NCBI RefSeq assembly: GCF_008329715.1
Contig: NZ_VTSR01000007.1
Location: 248,001-312,000, forward strand
DNA: 64,000 bases
DNA from: Gimesia chilikensis
GTDB lineage: Bacteria > Planctomycetota > Planctomycetia > Planctomycetales > Planctomycetaceae
Direction of reading: 5' to 3'
Shown here: one piece after another, positions 8,794 through 17,961 of the stretch
How the letters are laid out: every line of letters begins with the position of its first letter
How positions within the stretch are numbered: position 1 is the stretch's first letter
Notes under the pieces: model-generated
Databases searched by the model: none
Told to the model about the DNA's origin: nothing
Seen by the model: only the letters and a program-made list of their open reading frames with translations
Position numbers and translations under genes: made by a program

Positions 8794-10236
8794 CTAACCC
8801 ACGATGACATCTTCGTAAGCCAGTCGAAATTTACTCCGATGGGCCAGTCGCACAATCAACGCGGATGCGATCACCAGAGGCCCGGTGCGTCCCGCAAACA
8901 TCAAAAATATCAGCACCCACCGCGAAGGTAACGACAGCGAATCGGTCAGTCCCATCGAAAGTCCCACGGTATTGAACGCACTGATCGTTTCAAACAGCCG
9001 CACCAGGAACCGCTGCTCGTATCCATGGAAATCTCCAATCGACGACATCAGGAAGACTCCCGTCACGACAACCGATGTGGAGATCACAAATAAGCCGGTA
9101 CCCCGCTGAATGGTTTCATCCGGAATCGAGCGGCTGGCGAATGTGGTCGTGGTCTGCGAACGCAGTTTGGACCACGCCAGCAGCCCCAGTAGTGCGAAGG
9201 TGGTCGTTTTCAACCCACCGGCCGTTGAACTGGGGGAGCCGCCAATCATCATCAGGATCATCGTCAACAGGTTCGTACTGTCGGTCGCCTGCTCGTAGTC
9301 GATCGAGTTGAACCCCGCTGTCCGGGGCGTGACGCTCAGAAACAGCGAGTTAGTCAGCTTGTCGGTCAGAGACATCTCAGCCAGCAGACCGTTCCATTCA
9401 AAGCCGGCAAACAACAACCAGCCGCCGAGAATCAGAATGAAGGAGGTCCACAACACCAGCTGACTGTGCACGGACAGACGCTTGATCCGGGGCAGTGACC
9501 GCTGACGTTGGGCGAACCGCAGGTTAAGTTCCTGCATCGTTACGAAGCCCAGCCCGCCCAGAATGATCAGGACCGAAATCACCAGCAGTGTCCCGGGAGA
9601 ATCCTGGTAGTTGATCAGCGAATTGCTGTTCGTCGAAAAGCCCGCATTACAGAAGGCACTCACGGAATGGAACACTGCAGGCCAGGCAGCCCCCTTCCAG
9701 CCCAGGCGGGGCACCCACAAACAATACAGAAAGAATGCTCCGGCCGCTTCAATCAGAAATGTAAATTTCAGAATGTTAGTGATCAGCAGCCGCGCCGAGA
9801 CCTGCGGGATCAGTTTGCGGGAATCCGCGGTTACCGATTCCAGGTTCAGCGAAATTTTTCTCCCCAGCGCGGTGATGATCACACTGGTCAGAATCAGCAT
9901 CCCCAGGCCACCCAGCTGAATCAGCAGCAGGATCAGCGCCTGGCCCCGCAGGGTGAAGTACGTCGCCGTATCGACGACAATCAGTCCGGTCACACAGACG
10001 GCACTGGTGGACGTAAAGATCGCATCGGTCCAGTTCAGGGGTTCTCCCTGGTAGATGCCCGGCAGGAATTTCAGCCCGAGGGATCCCAGGATGATGAGTG
10101 CGATGAAGGAACTGAGAAACAGTTCCGCGGGGGCCAGCCACCGATTGGGAGTCATTGCGTGTCGCACGCCCGACCCTTGATACCGGGAGACTGAAGAACC
10201 GTCCGGCCGGTTTGATTTTTTCGTGATCACTGTCAA
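8794..10236 (-). CDS. TrkH/KtrB-family potassium transporter
   Basis: Up to 480 aa, about ten membrane segments. All four pore repeats show selectivity-filter signatures: [11 protein letters not shown] (near 90), SAFCNAGFS (near 195), TPRTAGFNS (near 305) and [11 protein letters not shown] (near 420). The frame opens with TTG at 10236; GTG at 10230 or ATG at 10155 ([13 protein letters not shown]) are alternatives, and the last best matches the usual N-terminus. Partner of the KtrA-type regulator downstream. Moves potassium inward, coupled to sodium or protons. Confidence 0.92.
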   Translation of the reverse strand: MTVITKKSNRPDGSSVSRYQGSGVRHAMTPNRWLAPAELFLSSFIALIILGSLGLKFLPGIYQGEPLNWTDAIFTSTSAVCVTGLIVVDTATYFTLRGQALILLLIQLGGLGMLILTSVIITALGRKISLNLESVTADSRKLIPQVSARLLITNILKFTFLIEAAGAFFLYCLWVPRLGWKGAAWPAVFHSVSAFCNAGFSTNSNSLINYQDSPGTLLVISVLIILGGLGFVTMQELNLRFAQRQRSLPRIKRLSVHSQLVLWTSFILILGGWLLFAGFEWNGLLAEMSLTDKLTNSLFLSVTPRTAGFNSIDYEQATDSTNLLTMILMMIGGSPSSTAGGLKTTTFALLGLLAWSKLRSQTTTTFASRSIPDETIQRGTGLFVISTSVVVTGVFLMSSIGDFHGYEQRFLVRLFETISAFNTVGLSMGLTDSLSLPSRWVLIFLMFAGRTGPLVIASALIVRLAHRSKFRLAYEDVIVG

Positions 10237-10515
10237 TACACCCGTGGGGTGTCCTGGACTTTCGCAGCAGATAAACTCAATGTTGATTGCACATGCTGTT
10301 TTTCACACCCTCTGAGCACTTGTCGAAAAACATTCCCCCTATTGTCCGTTTCCCGCATGCTTTCGCAAATGTGCACCGCGCGATCCTCACATATTTTCCA
10401 TTATTTTTTTCTGAACGCCACATCCTCTGGAAAATCCACGGCAGATTGGTTAGAACCAGACTCCCGATCCCACTTATACCACAGTCAAGAGCTAAGGATT
10501 TATACAGGCCCGATC

Positions 10516-11484
10516 ATGTTGCTTGCCTTTATCGCGATTATCGCCGGACTCGCATTATTGATCTGGAGTACAGACCGCTTCATCGATGGTGCTGCTGCGA
10601 CGTCACGCTATTTTGGTATGTCCCCCCTGTTGATCGGCATGGTCGTTGTCGGCTTTGGTACTTCGCTGCCTGAAATGGTGGTCTCAGTCATCTCCGCCTC
10701 CGAAGGGAACGCCGGCGTCGCTCTCGGGAATGCTTACGGATCGAATATTACCAATATCGCCCTGATCCTCGGTCTGACAGCGCTCATTAATCCACTGACG
10801 GTACAGTCCAAGATCCTCCGCAAAGAATTACCTGTTCTGGGCGGTTGTACCCTGCTCTCTGCCTGGCAGATCTGGGATGGACACATCAGTCGTCTGGATG
10901 CAATTGTCCTCTTATCGGTCTTTGCCTTCCTCATGGGCTGGACGATCTGGCAGGCCGTCCGCAATCCGACCGACGAACTCGAAGCCGAAATGGAACGCGA
11001 ACTCTCCAGTCATACCATGCCCATCCGCAGCGCCGTAATCTGGCTGCTCGTCGGACTGGTACTGCTGGTCGTCAGTTCCCGGATGCTGGTCTGGGGGGCT
11101 GTTTTCCTGGCCCGCTACTTTGGCGTGAGTGACCTGATTATCGGCCTGACGATCGTGGCCGCAGGCACTTCACTGCCCGAACTGGCGTCTTCGATCATCG
11201 CCACCCGCAAAGGGGAATTTGACATCGCCGTCGGCAATGTCATCGGCTCCAACATGTTCAACACGCTGGCCGTGGTCGGCCTGGCTGGGGTGATTCACCC
11301 GATTTCCGTGAATGGAGAAGTCTTTTCCCGCGACGTGATGGTCATGCTGGCGCTGACCTTTTCCCTGTTCATTCTGGGACGTGGCTGGGGAGGCCCGGGA
11401 CGCATCAACCGTTACGAAGGTGCTCTGCTTCTGGCCTGTTACATCGGCTACACGTGGTGGCTCATCCGTAGTGCCCTGCTCTGA
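10516..11484 (+). CDS. Calcium/sodium antiporter (CaCA family, YrbG-like)
   Basis: 322 aa from the ATG at 10516; the open frame reaches back to 10249, but the extra residues are not membrane-like and unlike the family. Two inverted alpha-repeats are visible: GFGTSLPEMVVS with GNAYGSNITNIALILG, and AAGTSLPELASSIIA with GNVIGSNMFNTLAVVG, holding the conserved acidic and Asn residues that bind cations. About ten membrane helices. Exchanges cytoplasmic calcium for sodium or protons. It is divergent from the TrkH-type gene. Confidence 0.93.
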   Translation: MLLAFIAIIAGLALLIWSTDRFIDGAAATSRYFGMSPLLIGMVVVGFGTSLPEMVVSVISASEGNAGVALGNAYGSNITNIALILGLTALINPLTVQSKILRKELPVLGGCTLLSAWQIWDGHISRLDAIVLLSVFAFLMGWTIWQAVRNPTDELEAEMERELSSHTMPIRSAVIWLLVGLVLLVVSSRMLVWGAVFLARYFGVSDLIIGLTIVAAGTSLPELASSIIATRKGEFDIAVGNVIGSNMFNTLAVVGLAGVIHPISVNGEVFSRDVMVMLALTFSLFILGRGWGGPGRINRYEGALLLACYIGYTWWLIRSALL

Positions 11485-11570
11485 ACCAGGCCGCCTTCCG
11501 GCATTCAGGCTTGACAAAGGGAACTCCCTCCAAGATAGTTCATGCTGTTTCTCGGAAGGAATCTGTCTCA

Positions 11571-12008
11571 ATGAACTGGCTACGCAAAATCGCAATCATC
11601 TGGATGGTGGCAACCACGGTGCACGCCCCGTTCCCGGTCTGCGATGGTGACAACCTTGCCAGTGGCCAGACCGCTTCCCTCCGTTTTGCCGTGCTGGACC
11701 ATTCTTTCGACCTCGATTTCATCCTGCTCGGCTGTGATCTCCCGGATGATTACGACGATGGTCCCCTTGATGTGGATCCGGAAGAGGGTTCCAGTTCCGC
11801 TTTTGGATCCCCATTCACCTCCCAGGCCCAGCCGCTCAAGTTGTGTGTCTGGAGTTCAGCCGAAACCTGGGGAACACTCTTCAGCAGCACCCCGGACCGC
11901 AGCATCGCCTGCCTGGCCCGCACCGCGGATCGTTCCTCCTGTCTCCCCTTTCAGAATTTCTCATTTGGAAAACTGAGCCAGAGCGGAATTGCGCATTTTC
12001 ATTGTTAA
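11571..12008 (+). CDS. Small secreted protein, unknown function
   Basis: 145 aa from the ATG at 11571, chosen because a strong ribosome site (GGAAGGAA) precedes it and because MNWLRKIAIIWMVATTVHA is a good signal peptide. The mature part is acidic in the middle (DDYDDGPLDVDPEEG) and has several Cys residues. No family recognised. It sits between the antiporter and lpxA on the same strand with gaps under 100 bp. Confidence 0.5.
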   Translation: MNWLRKIAIIWMVATTVHAPFPVCDGDNLASGQTASLRFAVLDHSFDLDFILLGCDLPDDYDDGPLDVDPEEGSSSAFGSPFTSQAQPLKLCVWSSAETWGTLFSSTPDRSIACLARTADRSSCLPFQNFSFGKLSQSGIAHFHC

Positions 12009-12095
12009 GCAATGAACCGCATTTCGTTTTCGGCAAACACCGTTTTCCCTGACAGCCGCAGTTGAGTGCGCTGTCGGACTGAAATGAGGATTCTC

Positions 12096-12932
12096 ATGCG
12101 CGTCCATCCAACTGCTTATATCCATCCCGATGCCGTCGTCCACCCGACGTGTCACATCGGCCCCCACGTCGTCATTGAGGGCCCGGTGCGTATCGGAGCC
12201 AACTGTCACCTGGGACCCTCCGTGGTCGTCATGGGAAATACAGACATCGGCTCCGATTGTCAAATTCATGCCCACGCCGTCATCGGAGATACGCCCCAGG
12301 ACCGAAAATATACCGGGGCGATCAGCTACTGTCGCATTGGCCAGGGCTGTGTGATTCGTGAGTCGGTCACCATCCACCGGGCCAGTATCGCACAGGCGAC
12401 GACGGTCGTCGGCAACGACTGTCACCTGATGACCTGTTCCCACGTGGCCCACGACTGCATCCTGGCGGATGAAGTCACACTCGTCAGCGGTGCCCTGCTC
12501 GGCGGTCACGTGCAGATCGGACCCCAGGCAATCATTTCCGGCAACGTCGGCATTCATCAGTTTGTACGCGTCGGACAACTCGCCATGCTGGGAGGCGTTG
12601 CCATGATCAGCCGCGATGTCCCCCCCTTCACGATGACGGATCACCAGGGCGAAATCATCGGCCTGAATGCCGTCGGTCTGGCGCGGCGGGGCATTTCAAC
12701 CGCAGAGCAACAGGATCTGAAAACCCTGTTCAAGGTGGTCTGTCGCTCGGGAATGTCTCACTCACGCTCCATAGAGCTGGCAGCCGAACTGGCGCAGACC
12801 GACATCGGTCGCCAGTTCGTGGAATTCTTCCAGGCAGAGACACTGAGGGGCTTCAGTCGCTTTCGAGGCAAAAAATCACGCTCTCGGAAAAACCTGGTCC
12901 CCCCGGTTCAGCATCCCCCGCTCGCTGAGTAA
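12096..12932 (+). CDS. lpxA: Acyl-[ACP]-UDP-N-acetylglucosamine O-acyltransferase
   Basis: 278 aa, left-handed beta-helix of hexapeptide repeats (IGPHVVIEGPVRIGANC and so on). It carries the LpxA signature IRESVTIHRAS with the catalytic His (about residue 96-97 here), GDTPQDRKYTG, and the family C-terminal helical part. First step of lipid A synthesis: transfer of a 3-hydroxyacyl chain from ACP to UDP-GlcNAc. Start at 12096 is preferred to 12066 or 12084 because GAGGA lies 5 bp before it. Planctomycetes often hold lpx genes separately, as here. Confidence 0.93.
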   Translation: MRVHPTAYIHPDAVVHPTCHIGPHVVIEGPVRIGANCHLGPSVVVMGNTDIGSDCQIHAHAVIGDTPQDRKYTGAISYCRIGQGCVIRESVTIHRASIAQATTVVGNDCHLMTCSHVAHDCILADEVTLVSGALLGGHVQIGPQAIISGNVGIHQFVRVGQLAMLGGVAMISRDVPPFTMTDHQGEIIGLNAVGLARRGISTAEQQDLKTLFKVVCRSGMSHSRSIELAAELAQTDIGRQFVEFFQAETLRGFSRFRGKKSRSRKNLVPPVQHPPLAE

Positions 12933-13018
12933 TCCCTCTTCAAATTTCGTGAGTAACTCTTTGCGCAACTCCTGATGAGACAGGCAGGAGTAGTTGAAGT
13001 CAATGTGTGGTAGCGGGA

Positions 13019-13081
13019 TACCGCCCCGGATCCCTTTTCAGGTGAGAGATTAGGACGAACCTGGAACGTTCCGGGGCGGTA
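13019..13081 (+). terminator. Long stem-loop after lpxA, probable terminator
   Basis: A perfect 12-bp stem TACCGCCCCGGA (13019-13030) with its complement at 13070-13081 encloses an inner 5-bp stem CAGGT/ACCTG (13039-13043, 13059-13063). Five T follow at 13084-13088. It sits 87 bp past lpxA. The two-tier stem is larger than a normal terminator. Confidence 0.6.
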
Positions 13082-13209
13082 CATTTTTGTCCCGCGCAGC
13101 CAGACAATGCTGGCATCACTGCCGGTAGCGATTACAATAAACTGGACGACGTGCTTCTACTTCGCCTGACCCCTTATGCATTGACACTTCTTACTCGGGG
13201 AACGCTATC

Positions 13210-14322
13210 ATGCGCCGCTGCTTCCTGGTTTTGATCGTGCTATCTCTCGCCTGCTTTACTCGTGCTGGTCACCTGCAGGCAGACGGCTATCGGACCTCCA
13301 TTGGAACCGGCGCCGATCGCATTCCCGTCATCGTGGTCTCAGGCACTCCCTATGAGATGGGTCTGCAACAGGGAAAACTGATCCGGGAAGAAGCCACGCA
13401 GATGATCAACTCACTGCTGCAGAAAGTACAGGCCGCCGGTCCAGAACGTGCCTCCGATGCCCATCTTGATACCGCCTGGAACGCGATCGCACCGCATACC
13501 GATGTCCGCTTCAAAGAAGAACTCCGCGGCTTCGCTGAGGGGACTGGCCTTCCTTTGAAAACGTTGCAACGGGCGCACGCGTTACCTGTCGTCATGGATT
13601 ATTCCTGCAGCGGTATCGCCGCCTGGGGCGCAGCGACGAAAGATGGCCACCTTTATCAGACACGCAATCTCGACTGGACAATGGAACTGGGCGCGCAGGA
13701 CTATCCCTGAATCACCGTTTACATTCCCAAACAGGGAATTCCTCATGTGAATATCACCTTCGCCGGATTTCTCGGCGCCAACACGGGGATTAATGCCAAA
13801 GGCATCGTGCTGTCGGAAATGGGAGATTCCCCGGGCAAGGACTTTCCTTTCGAAATGAACGGCGTCCATTTTACAACTCTGTTTCGGCAGGTGATGTACG
13901 ACGCCAATAATCTGGACGAGGCCATCGATCTCTTCAAGCAGGCGAAGCGGATCAAGAAATATCACTATGTCGTCGGGGACGGCTCCACTCGCCAGGCCGT
14001 TAAAATGCTGGCACATGCGCCCGATCTGGTGATCTGGCGGGACAACGACCCAGCCGACGAACTCGCGCCGGCGGTCATGAAAAACCTGGTCTACCAGGAC
14101 GAAGGCCGCGGCGCGTTTCAACCGTTGCAGAAAGTCTATGGCAAGATCGGAGCGGAGGAAATGCGGGACATCGCCTGTCAGATTCCCATCAAAGGGGGCA
14201 ATATCCTGGATGTCGTCTACGACGCCACCGCGCTGGAGTTCTGGGTCTCGTATGCCGAGAAACAGGAAGAAGCCTATCAGCGACACTTCGTGCACTTCAA
14301 ACTCAAAGACTACCTCAAGTAG
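13210..14322 (+). pseudogene. C45-family autoproteolytic acyltransferase/hydrolase, split by an in-frame TGA
   Basis: The frame from 13210 is open to 14322 except for one TGA at 13708-13710, codon 167. Both sides are good family sequence: signal peptide (MRRCFLVLIVLSLACFT), GTPYEMGLQQGKLI, the autoproteolytic Cys region DYSCSGIAAWGA near 135 and NLDWTMEL before the stop; then ITVYIPKQGIPHVNITFAGF, GANTGINAKGIVLSEMG and the rest after it. Members of this NTN-hydrolase family process their own N-terminus and act on amides. A single base change, sequencing error or readthrough could explain the stop. As read, the gene is broken. Confidence 0.8.
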
Positions 14323-14701
14323 ATTTGTGATGCTCTGAACCTGACGCTTCGTGTTCCAGATCCATGTGCCGTTTCGCTGTCTCATGCAGGGACCGCGTCG
14401 CGATGGCAATAACTAATCCGACGACAATCATCCCTACCAGGCCTATCCCCACGCTGATGATTTTCCCCATCGGCGTCTCGGGCGTTATATCACCATAGCC
14501 GATGGTCAGACCGGTAATCATCGAGAAATAGACGGCGTCTCCGAAGCTCAGGTTCTCAAACCGCCAGATCAGGAAAGCCCCCAGTAGCAGAATCAACAGC
14601 AGGGCCACAATGACTTCGCGGACATACGAGGCGTAGCGCATAAACGAACTGAAGAATTCAACAAACAAAGGCAGTCGTTTCTCGATGATGTGCTTCAGCA
14701 T
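14315..14701 (-). CDS. Two-transmembrane potassium channel
   Basis: 128 aa. First helix near 25-45 (VIVALLLILLLGAFLIW), pore loop with the selectivity filter TIGYGD followed by ITPETPMG, second helix GMIVVGLVIAIATRSLH. No cytoplasmic RCK or sensor domain, so a bare ion_trans_2 type channel. It overlaps the 3' end of the C45-type pseudogene by 8 bp tail to tail. Third potassium-handling gene in this region after KtrA and TrkH. Confidence 0.9.
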   Translation of the reverse strand: MLKHIIEKRLPLFVEFFSSFMRYASYVREVIVALLLILLLGAFLIWRFENLSFGDAVYFSMITGLTIGYGDITPETPMGKIISVGIGLVGMIVVGLVIAIATRSLHETAKRHMDLEHEASGSEHHKST

Positions 14702-14988
14702 GGGGCTTGTCTCGAATTGCTAATTAATGAAAAGTGGAAACGCGTTTGAAGGATTTCATCAGAAATCCAAGTTTACCCGTTTGAACGCACACTGCCCAGA
14801 GAGTTTCCCTCGTCTTTCGTACTACCGATTGTGATTGGAAACTAGAGAATGGACCTGTCCAGACAACAAACGACGCTGTGCTCACATTCAATCCGCTTGA
14901 TTCACCTGCCCCCAGTCGTTACTTTTGTTAAATAACAACAGCGTCTCTCCTGCCACTTAAGATCGCCTGCCATGCCAAGGAGTCATCC

Positions 14989-16089
14989 ATGCTCTCTGCT
15001 CTCAAAAATACGTTCCTCACCGCTCTGCTGCTCCCCGTCCTCTGTTCGGTTTCCGTCTACGCACAAACACCGCGGCTCAATCCTGATGACTTGCTCCAGT
15101 ACCGTGACGGATCCGGAAAAGTTCAGAAGGTCACCACACCGGACGACTGGAAACAACGCAGGCAGGAAATCATTCGCGGTATGGAAACGGTCATGGGCCC
15201 CTTCCCGGGTGACGATCAACGGGTTCCGCTCGACATCGAAGTCCTCGAAGAGGTCAAGCTCGACAACTACACGCGCAAGCTGATTACCTACCAGTCCGGC
15301 CCCGATTCCCGTACGCCCGCCTATCTCTGTATTCCTCACACCGCCAGTCAGGATCACAAGGTCCCCGCGGTCCTCTGTCTGCATCCCACCGACAACAAGG
15401 TCGGCCATAAGGTCGCCCTCGGGCTGGGAGGCCGCGCCGGTCGTAATTACGCCGCCGAACTCGCGGAACGCGGCTATGTCACCATCGCCCCTGCCTACCC
15501 GCATCTTGCGAATTACTGGCCCAACCTGGGCAAACTCGGCTTTGTCAGCGGTACGATGAAAGCCATCTGGGATAACTCCCGCGCCATCGACCTGCTGGCA
15601 TCTCTGGACACAGTCGATATGAGCCAGGGTGTCGGCGCCATCGGACACTCCCTGGGCGGCCACAACGCGATCTACACCGCCGTCTTCGATCCCCGCGTCA
15701 CCGCCATCGTTAGCAGCTGCGGCTTCGATTCCTATCGCGACTATTATGACGCCGCCGAACGCGTCTGGTATTTCGGCAAAGGCTGGTGCCAGATCCGCTA
15801 CATGCCCCGCATGTCAGACTACCGCGGTAGACTCGACGAAATCCCCTTCGATTTCACCGAACTGCTCGGCGTCATGGCCCCCCGCCCGGTCTACGTCAAC
15901 GCGCCCCTGCACGATTCCAACTTCCGCTGGAAAAGCGTCGACAAATGCGCAAACGCAGCCCGCCCCATCTACGAACTGCTGGACGCCAAAGGCAAACTCG
16001 TCATCGACCACCCGGACTGCGATCACAACTTCCCGGAAGAACAACGACAGAAAGCCTATCAACTCTTCGATACGGTACTGAAGAAGTAA
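14989..16089 (+). CDS. Secreted alpha/beta hydrolase (dienelactone hydrolase/acetyl xylan esterase-like)
   Basis: 366 aa with a signal peptide (SALKNTFLTALLLPVLCSVSVYAQ). Alpha/beta hydrolase features: VPAVLCLHPTD before the oxyanion region, nucleophile elbow GHSLGG (about residue 220), RPVYVNAPLHDSNF with the acid region, and DCDHNFP with the catalytic His near the C-terminus. Planctomycetes have many such secreted esterases, usually linked to sulfated or acetylated polysaccharide breakdown. Substrate unknown. A hairpin repeat follows 42 bp after the stop. Confidence 0.8.
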   Translation: MLSALKNTFLTALLLPVLCSVSVYAQTPRLNPDDLLQYRDGSGKVQKVTTPDDWKQRRQEIIRGMETVMGPFPGDDQRVPLDIEVLEEVKLDNYTRKLITYQSGPDSRTPAYLCIPHTASQDHKVPAVLCLHPTDNKVGHKVALGLGGRAGRNYAAELAERGYVTIAPAYPHLANYWPNLGKLGFVSGTMKAIWDNSRAIDLLASLDTVDMSQGVGAIGHSLGGHNAIYTAVFDPRVTAIVSSCGFDSYRDYYDAAERVWYFGKGWCQIRYMPRMSDYRGRLDEIPFDFTELLGVMAPRPVYVNAPLHDSNFRWKSVDKCANAARPIYELLDAKGKLVIDHPDCDHNFPEEQRQKAYQLFDTVLKK

Positions 16090-16130
16090 ACGGATTCCCG
16101 CAGTTCCAACTGAGAAATTAGAACAGGTAG

Positions 16131-16187
16131 GCCCGAATGTATTTCGGGCCGAGCGCAGCGAGCAGGAAATTGTCAGAGTTGCCTGCA
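16131..16187. repeat. Dispersed intergenic hairpin repeat, copy 2
   Basis: Inverted repeat GCCCGAA/TTCGGGC (16131-16137, 16143-16149), then cGAGCgcaGCGAGCAGGAAA, GTCAG and CCTGCA, matching the copy at 5494-5551 in order and spacing. It again lies between convergent genes (16089 and 16252). Confidence 0.7.
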
Positions 16188-16251
16188 TTACTAGGAAAAG
16201 TTTCTACTCCCCTCCTGAACAACGAAAGCGAATTTCAACAGCATCCACCCG

Positions 16252-17271
16252 CTAACGTTTCAGCTCTGCTGGAATCTCGTATTCGCCCACCTTAACCCCC
16301 TGCTTACGCAAGGCATCCATGATCGCCTTGTAAATATAAGGGTTGTTTTCCAGAGCCCTGCGATTATCTTCAGTCCATTTATCAAGTTTCAGATCTTTGA
16401 ATGCAACATCATCCATCTTGCCGAGCTCAACGATGATGTCTCGCATGACTTTCCCTCCTTGCAGAAATCGATCCCTCAGCACAGGAGTTCCATCGGCATA
16501 GGTGAGACTGGCTAGTATTTTCCCCAGCATTTGCGTAGAGAGAGAACCGTCGCGGTCGGTGCCGGCTGCAATCGGATTCCACAAAACGTGCTCGGACTCA
16601 GATTTCATTTTCGCCAGCTGAGCCAGATGCGCCGGTATTTGTGGCCAGGGACCTTTGGGAGAGTATTTGATTTCGCCGATGCCCTCCTTCCCGGTCCCAT
16701 GTTCGGCCCAGCGTGCCATTCCTTCCAGAAACCAGGTGTTTTTGAACTGCGTTGCGCCATATTGCACCAGGTGAAACGTCTCATGGGTGGGAGTGACGTT
16801 TTTCGTGGGATCGAGCTGACTGGAAATCGCCATCACAATACAGCGGTCCTTGGGGTTCCCCTCAGGTATCTTGCGCGCACGCTGCGCACTCGAGTAAGCA
16901 ATCCCGTTCAGGCCCCCCATTTCCTTGCGATCCCTGATGCTGACCTGAATACAGTTCACACCTTGAAACCGTTCACTTTCAAATGGATCAGGAAACTCCA
17001 GAGCGCGGCAGAAGAGTTGATGCGCCGCCCACACCTGTTTGGCGACATTTTCCACCTGATCTGAGACACCGTTCTTGTTCACATCAATGGGAGAGACCGC
17101 CCCCGTTCCTTCCTTCGTGTAAAAGACCCGCACAAATTCAAAGACGTAGTGTTCCTTGAGCTCTGCCTTTTTGTTCTGCTGGGCAGACGCCAGCTCAGGA
17201 GAGAGAAACACACCCGCAAGAATTGCGAGCGTAATGAGCCGACGTGGTATAAAACCAGGAATGCCTCTCAT
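16252..17271 (-). CDS. Secreted HExxH metallopeptidase-like protein
   Basis: 339 aa from the ATG at 17271, with AAAGG 8-12 bp before it; the frame opens at 17361 but the extra residues are not signal-like. Signal peptide GFIPRRLITLAILAGVFLSPELASA. A calcium-loop-like segment (DVNKNGVSDQVE, near 55) precedes the zinc motif HETFH in PTHETFHLVQYG (near 170) and a downstream glutamate in FLEGMARWAEHG, the layout of gluzincin peptidases. Likely exported zinc peptidase of unknown target. Divergent from the MerR gene, sharing a 254-bp upstream region. Confidence 0.65.
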   Translation of the reverse strand: MRGIPGFIPRRLITLAILAGVFLSPELASAQQNKKAELKEHYVFEFVRVFYTKEGTGAVSPIDVNKNGVSDQVENVAKQVWAAHQLFCRALEFPDPFESERFQGVNCIQVSIRDRKEMGGLNGIAYSSAQRARKIPEGNPKDRCIVMAISSQLDPTKNVTPTHETFHLVQYGATQFKNTWFLEGMARWAEHGTGKEGIGEIKYSPKGPWPQIPAHLAQLAKMKSESEHVLWNPIAAGTDRDGSLSTQMLGKILASLTYADGTPVLRDRFLQGGKVMRDIIVELGKMDDVAFKDLKLDKWTEDNRRALENNPYIYKAIMDALRKQGVKVGEYEIPAELKR

Positions 17272-17476
17272 CGGAGTTGACCTTTCGGCTGACGACCAGA
17301 CTGGTCGGGTTGACGGACCGATAGAGCTGTGACTGACACGTGAAGATATGTACCCAATCAATCATAACTGAAGGCCATGCAGTGTCAATCAGATTCACAC
17401 ACCAGGCAGGATGTTGATAATTTCTCGTCGAGCCCTCCCCGGTCATAATTTTTCCCTGAAGAGTGCGTTTTACCGC

Positions 17477-17508
17477 TTGACTCCGTACCATGGTACAGAG
17501 TCTATAAT
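17477..17508 (+). promoter_or_regulatory. MerR-type promoter/operator
   Basis: -35 TTGACT (17477-17482) and -10 TATAAT (17503-17508) are separated by 20 bp, the over-long spacer characteristic of MerR-activated promoters. A near-perfect dyad (17480-17501, centre GTACCATGGTAC) fills the spacer; its outer arms ACTC/GAGT mismatch only at one position. The TTGACTCCGTAC start is like that of mercury operons. It drives the MerR gene itself, with a strong AGGAGGT site at 17514-17520. Confidence 0.9.
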
Positions 17509-17525
17509 GCTTCAGGAGGTAAAAC

Positions 17526-17930
17526 ATGAGTCAATTAACAATCGGACGTGTCGCTCAGGCCGCTGGCGTGGGAGTCGAAACAGTCCGCTTTTACGAACGC
17601 AAAGGTCTGGTCGACCAGCCACGCATCAAAGCCCCCTTCCGGGAATATCCGCCGGAGACCATCGATCGCATTCGGTTCATCAAACGGGCTCAGGAACTGG
17701 GGTTCACGCTGGCTGAGGTCGAACAGTTGTTGAGCATTGCAGACAACCCCGGCTCCTCCAAACGTGAGGTCAAGCAGCTGGCGGGACAGAAGCTGTCCGA
17801 GATTCGTCAGAAAATCGACGATCTCAAAAGACTGGCTGACACACTCGACTCTCTCTATGAAAAGTGTTCGGGACATGGGGCTCTGGAAGACTGCCCCATC
17901 ATTTTGTCGATTCTTCCCGCTGAAAAATAA
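17526..17930 (+). CDS. MerR-family metal-responsive regulator
   Basis: 134 aa. N-terminal winged helix LTIGRVAQAAGVGVETVRFYERKGLV with FREYPPETIDRIRFI, a coiled dimer helix (about 85-115), and a C-terminal loop with two Cys (KCSGHG and EDCPII, near 115-125). Mercury MerR also has a Cys in the dimer helix, near residue 82; here that helix has none, so the ligand may be another soft metal such as copper, cadmium, lead or zinc. Promoter with 20-bp spacer lies directly upstream. The downstream gene, 31 bp on, encodes a metal-binding membrane protein. Confidence 0.9.
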   Translation: MSQLTIGRVAQAAGVGVETVRFYERKGLVDQPRIKAPFREYPPETIDRIRFIKRAQELGFTLAEVEQLLSIADNPGSSKREVKQLAGQKLSEIRQKIDDLKRLADTLDSLYEKCSGHGALEDCPIILSILPAEK

Positions 17931-17961
17931 ACCATCATCCATCCGATACGGAGATAATAGA

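Noticed and set aside
13708-13710. Selenocysteine codon in the C45-type gene
   Set aside because: No SECIS-like hairpin is evident right after the TGA and the position is not catalytic in this family.
15626-15632. GGGTGTC inside the esterase gene, and another near 10244
   Set aside because: Isolated chance copies in core DNA without hairpins; the 7-mer alone is expected several times in 64 kb.
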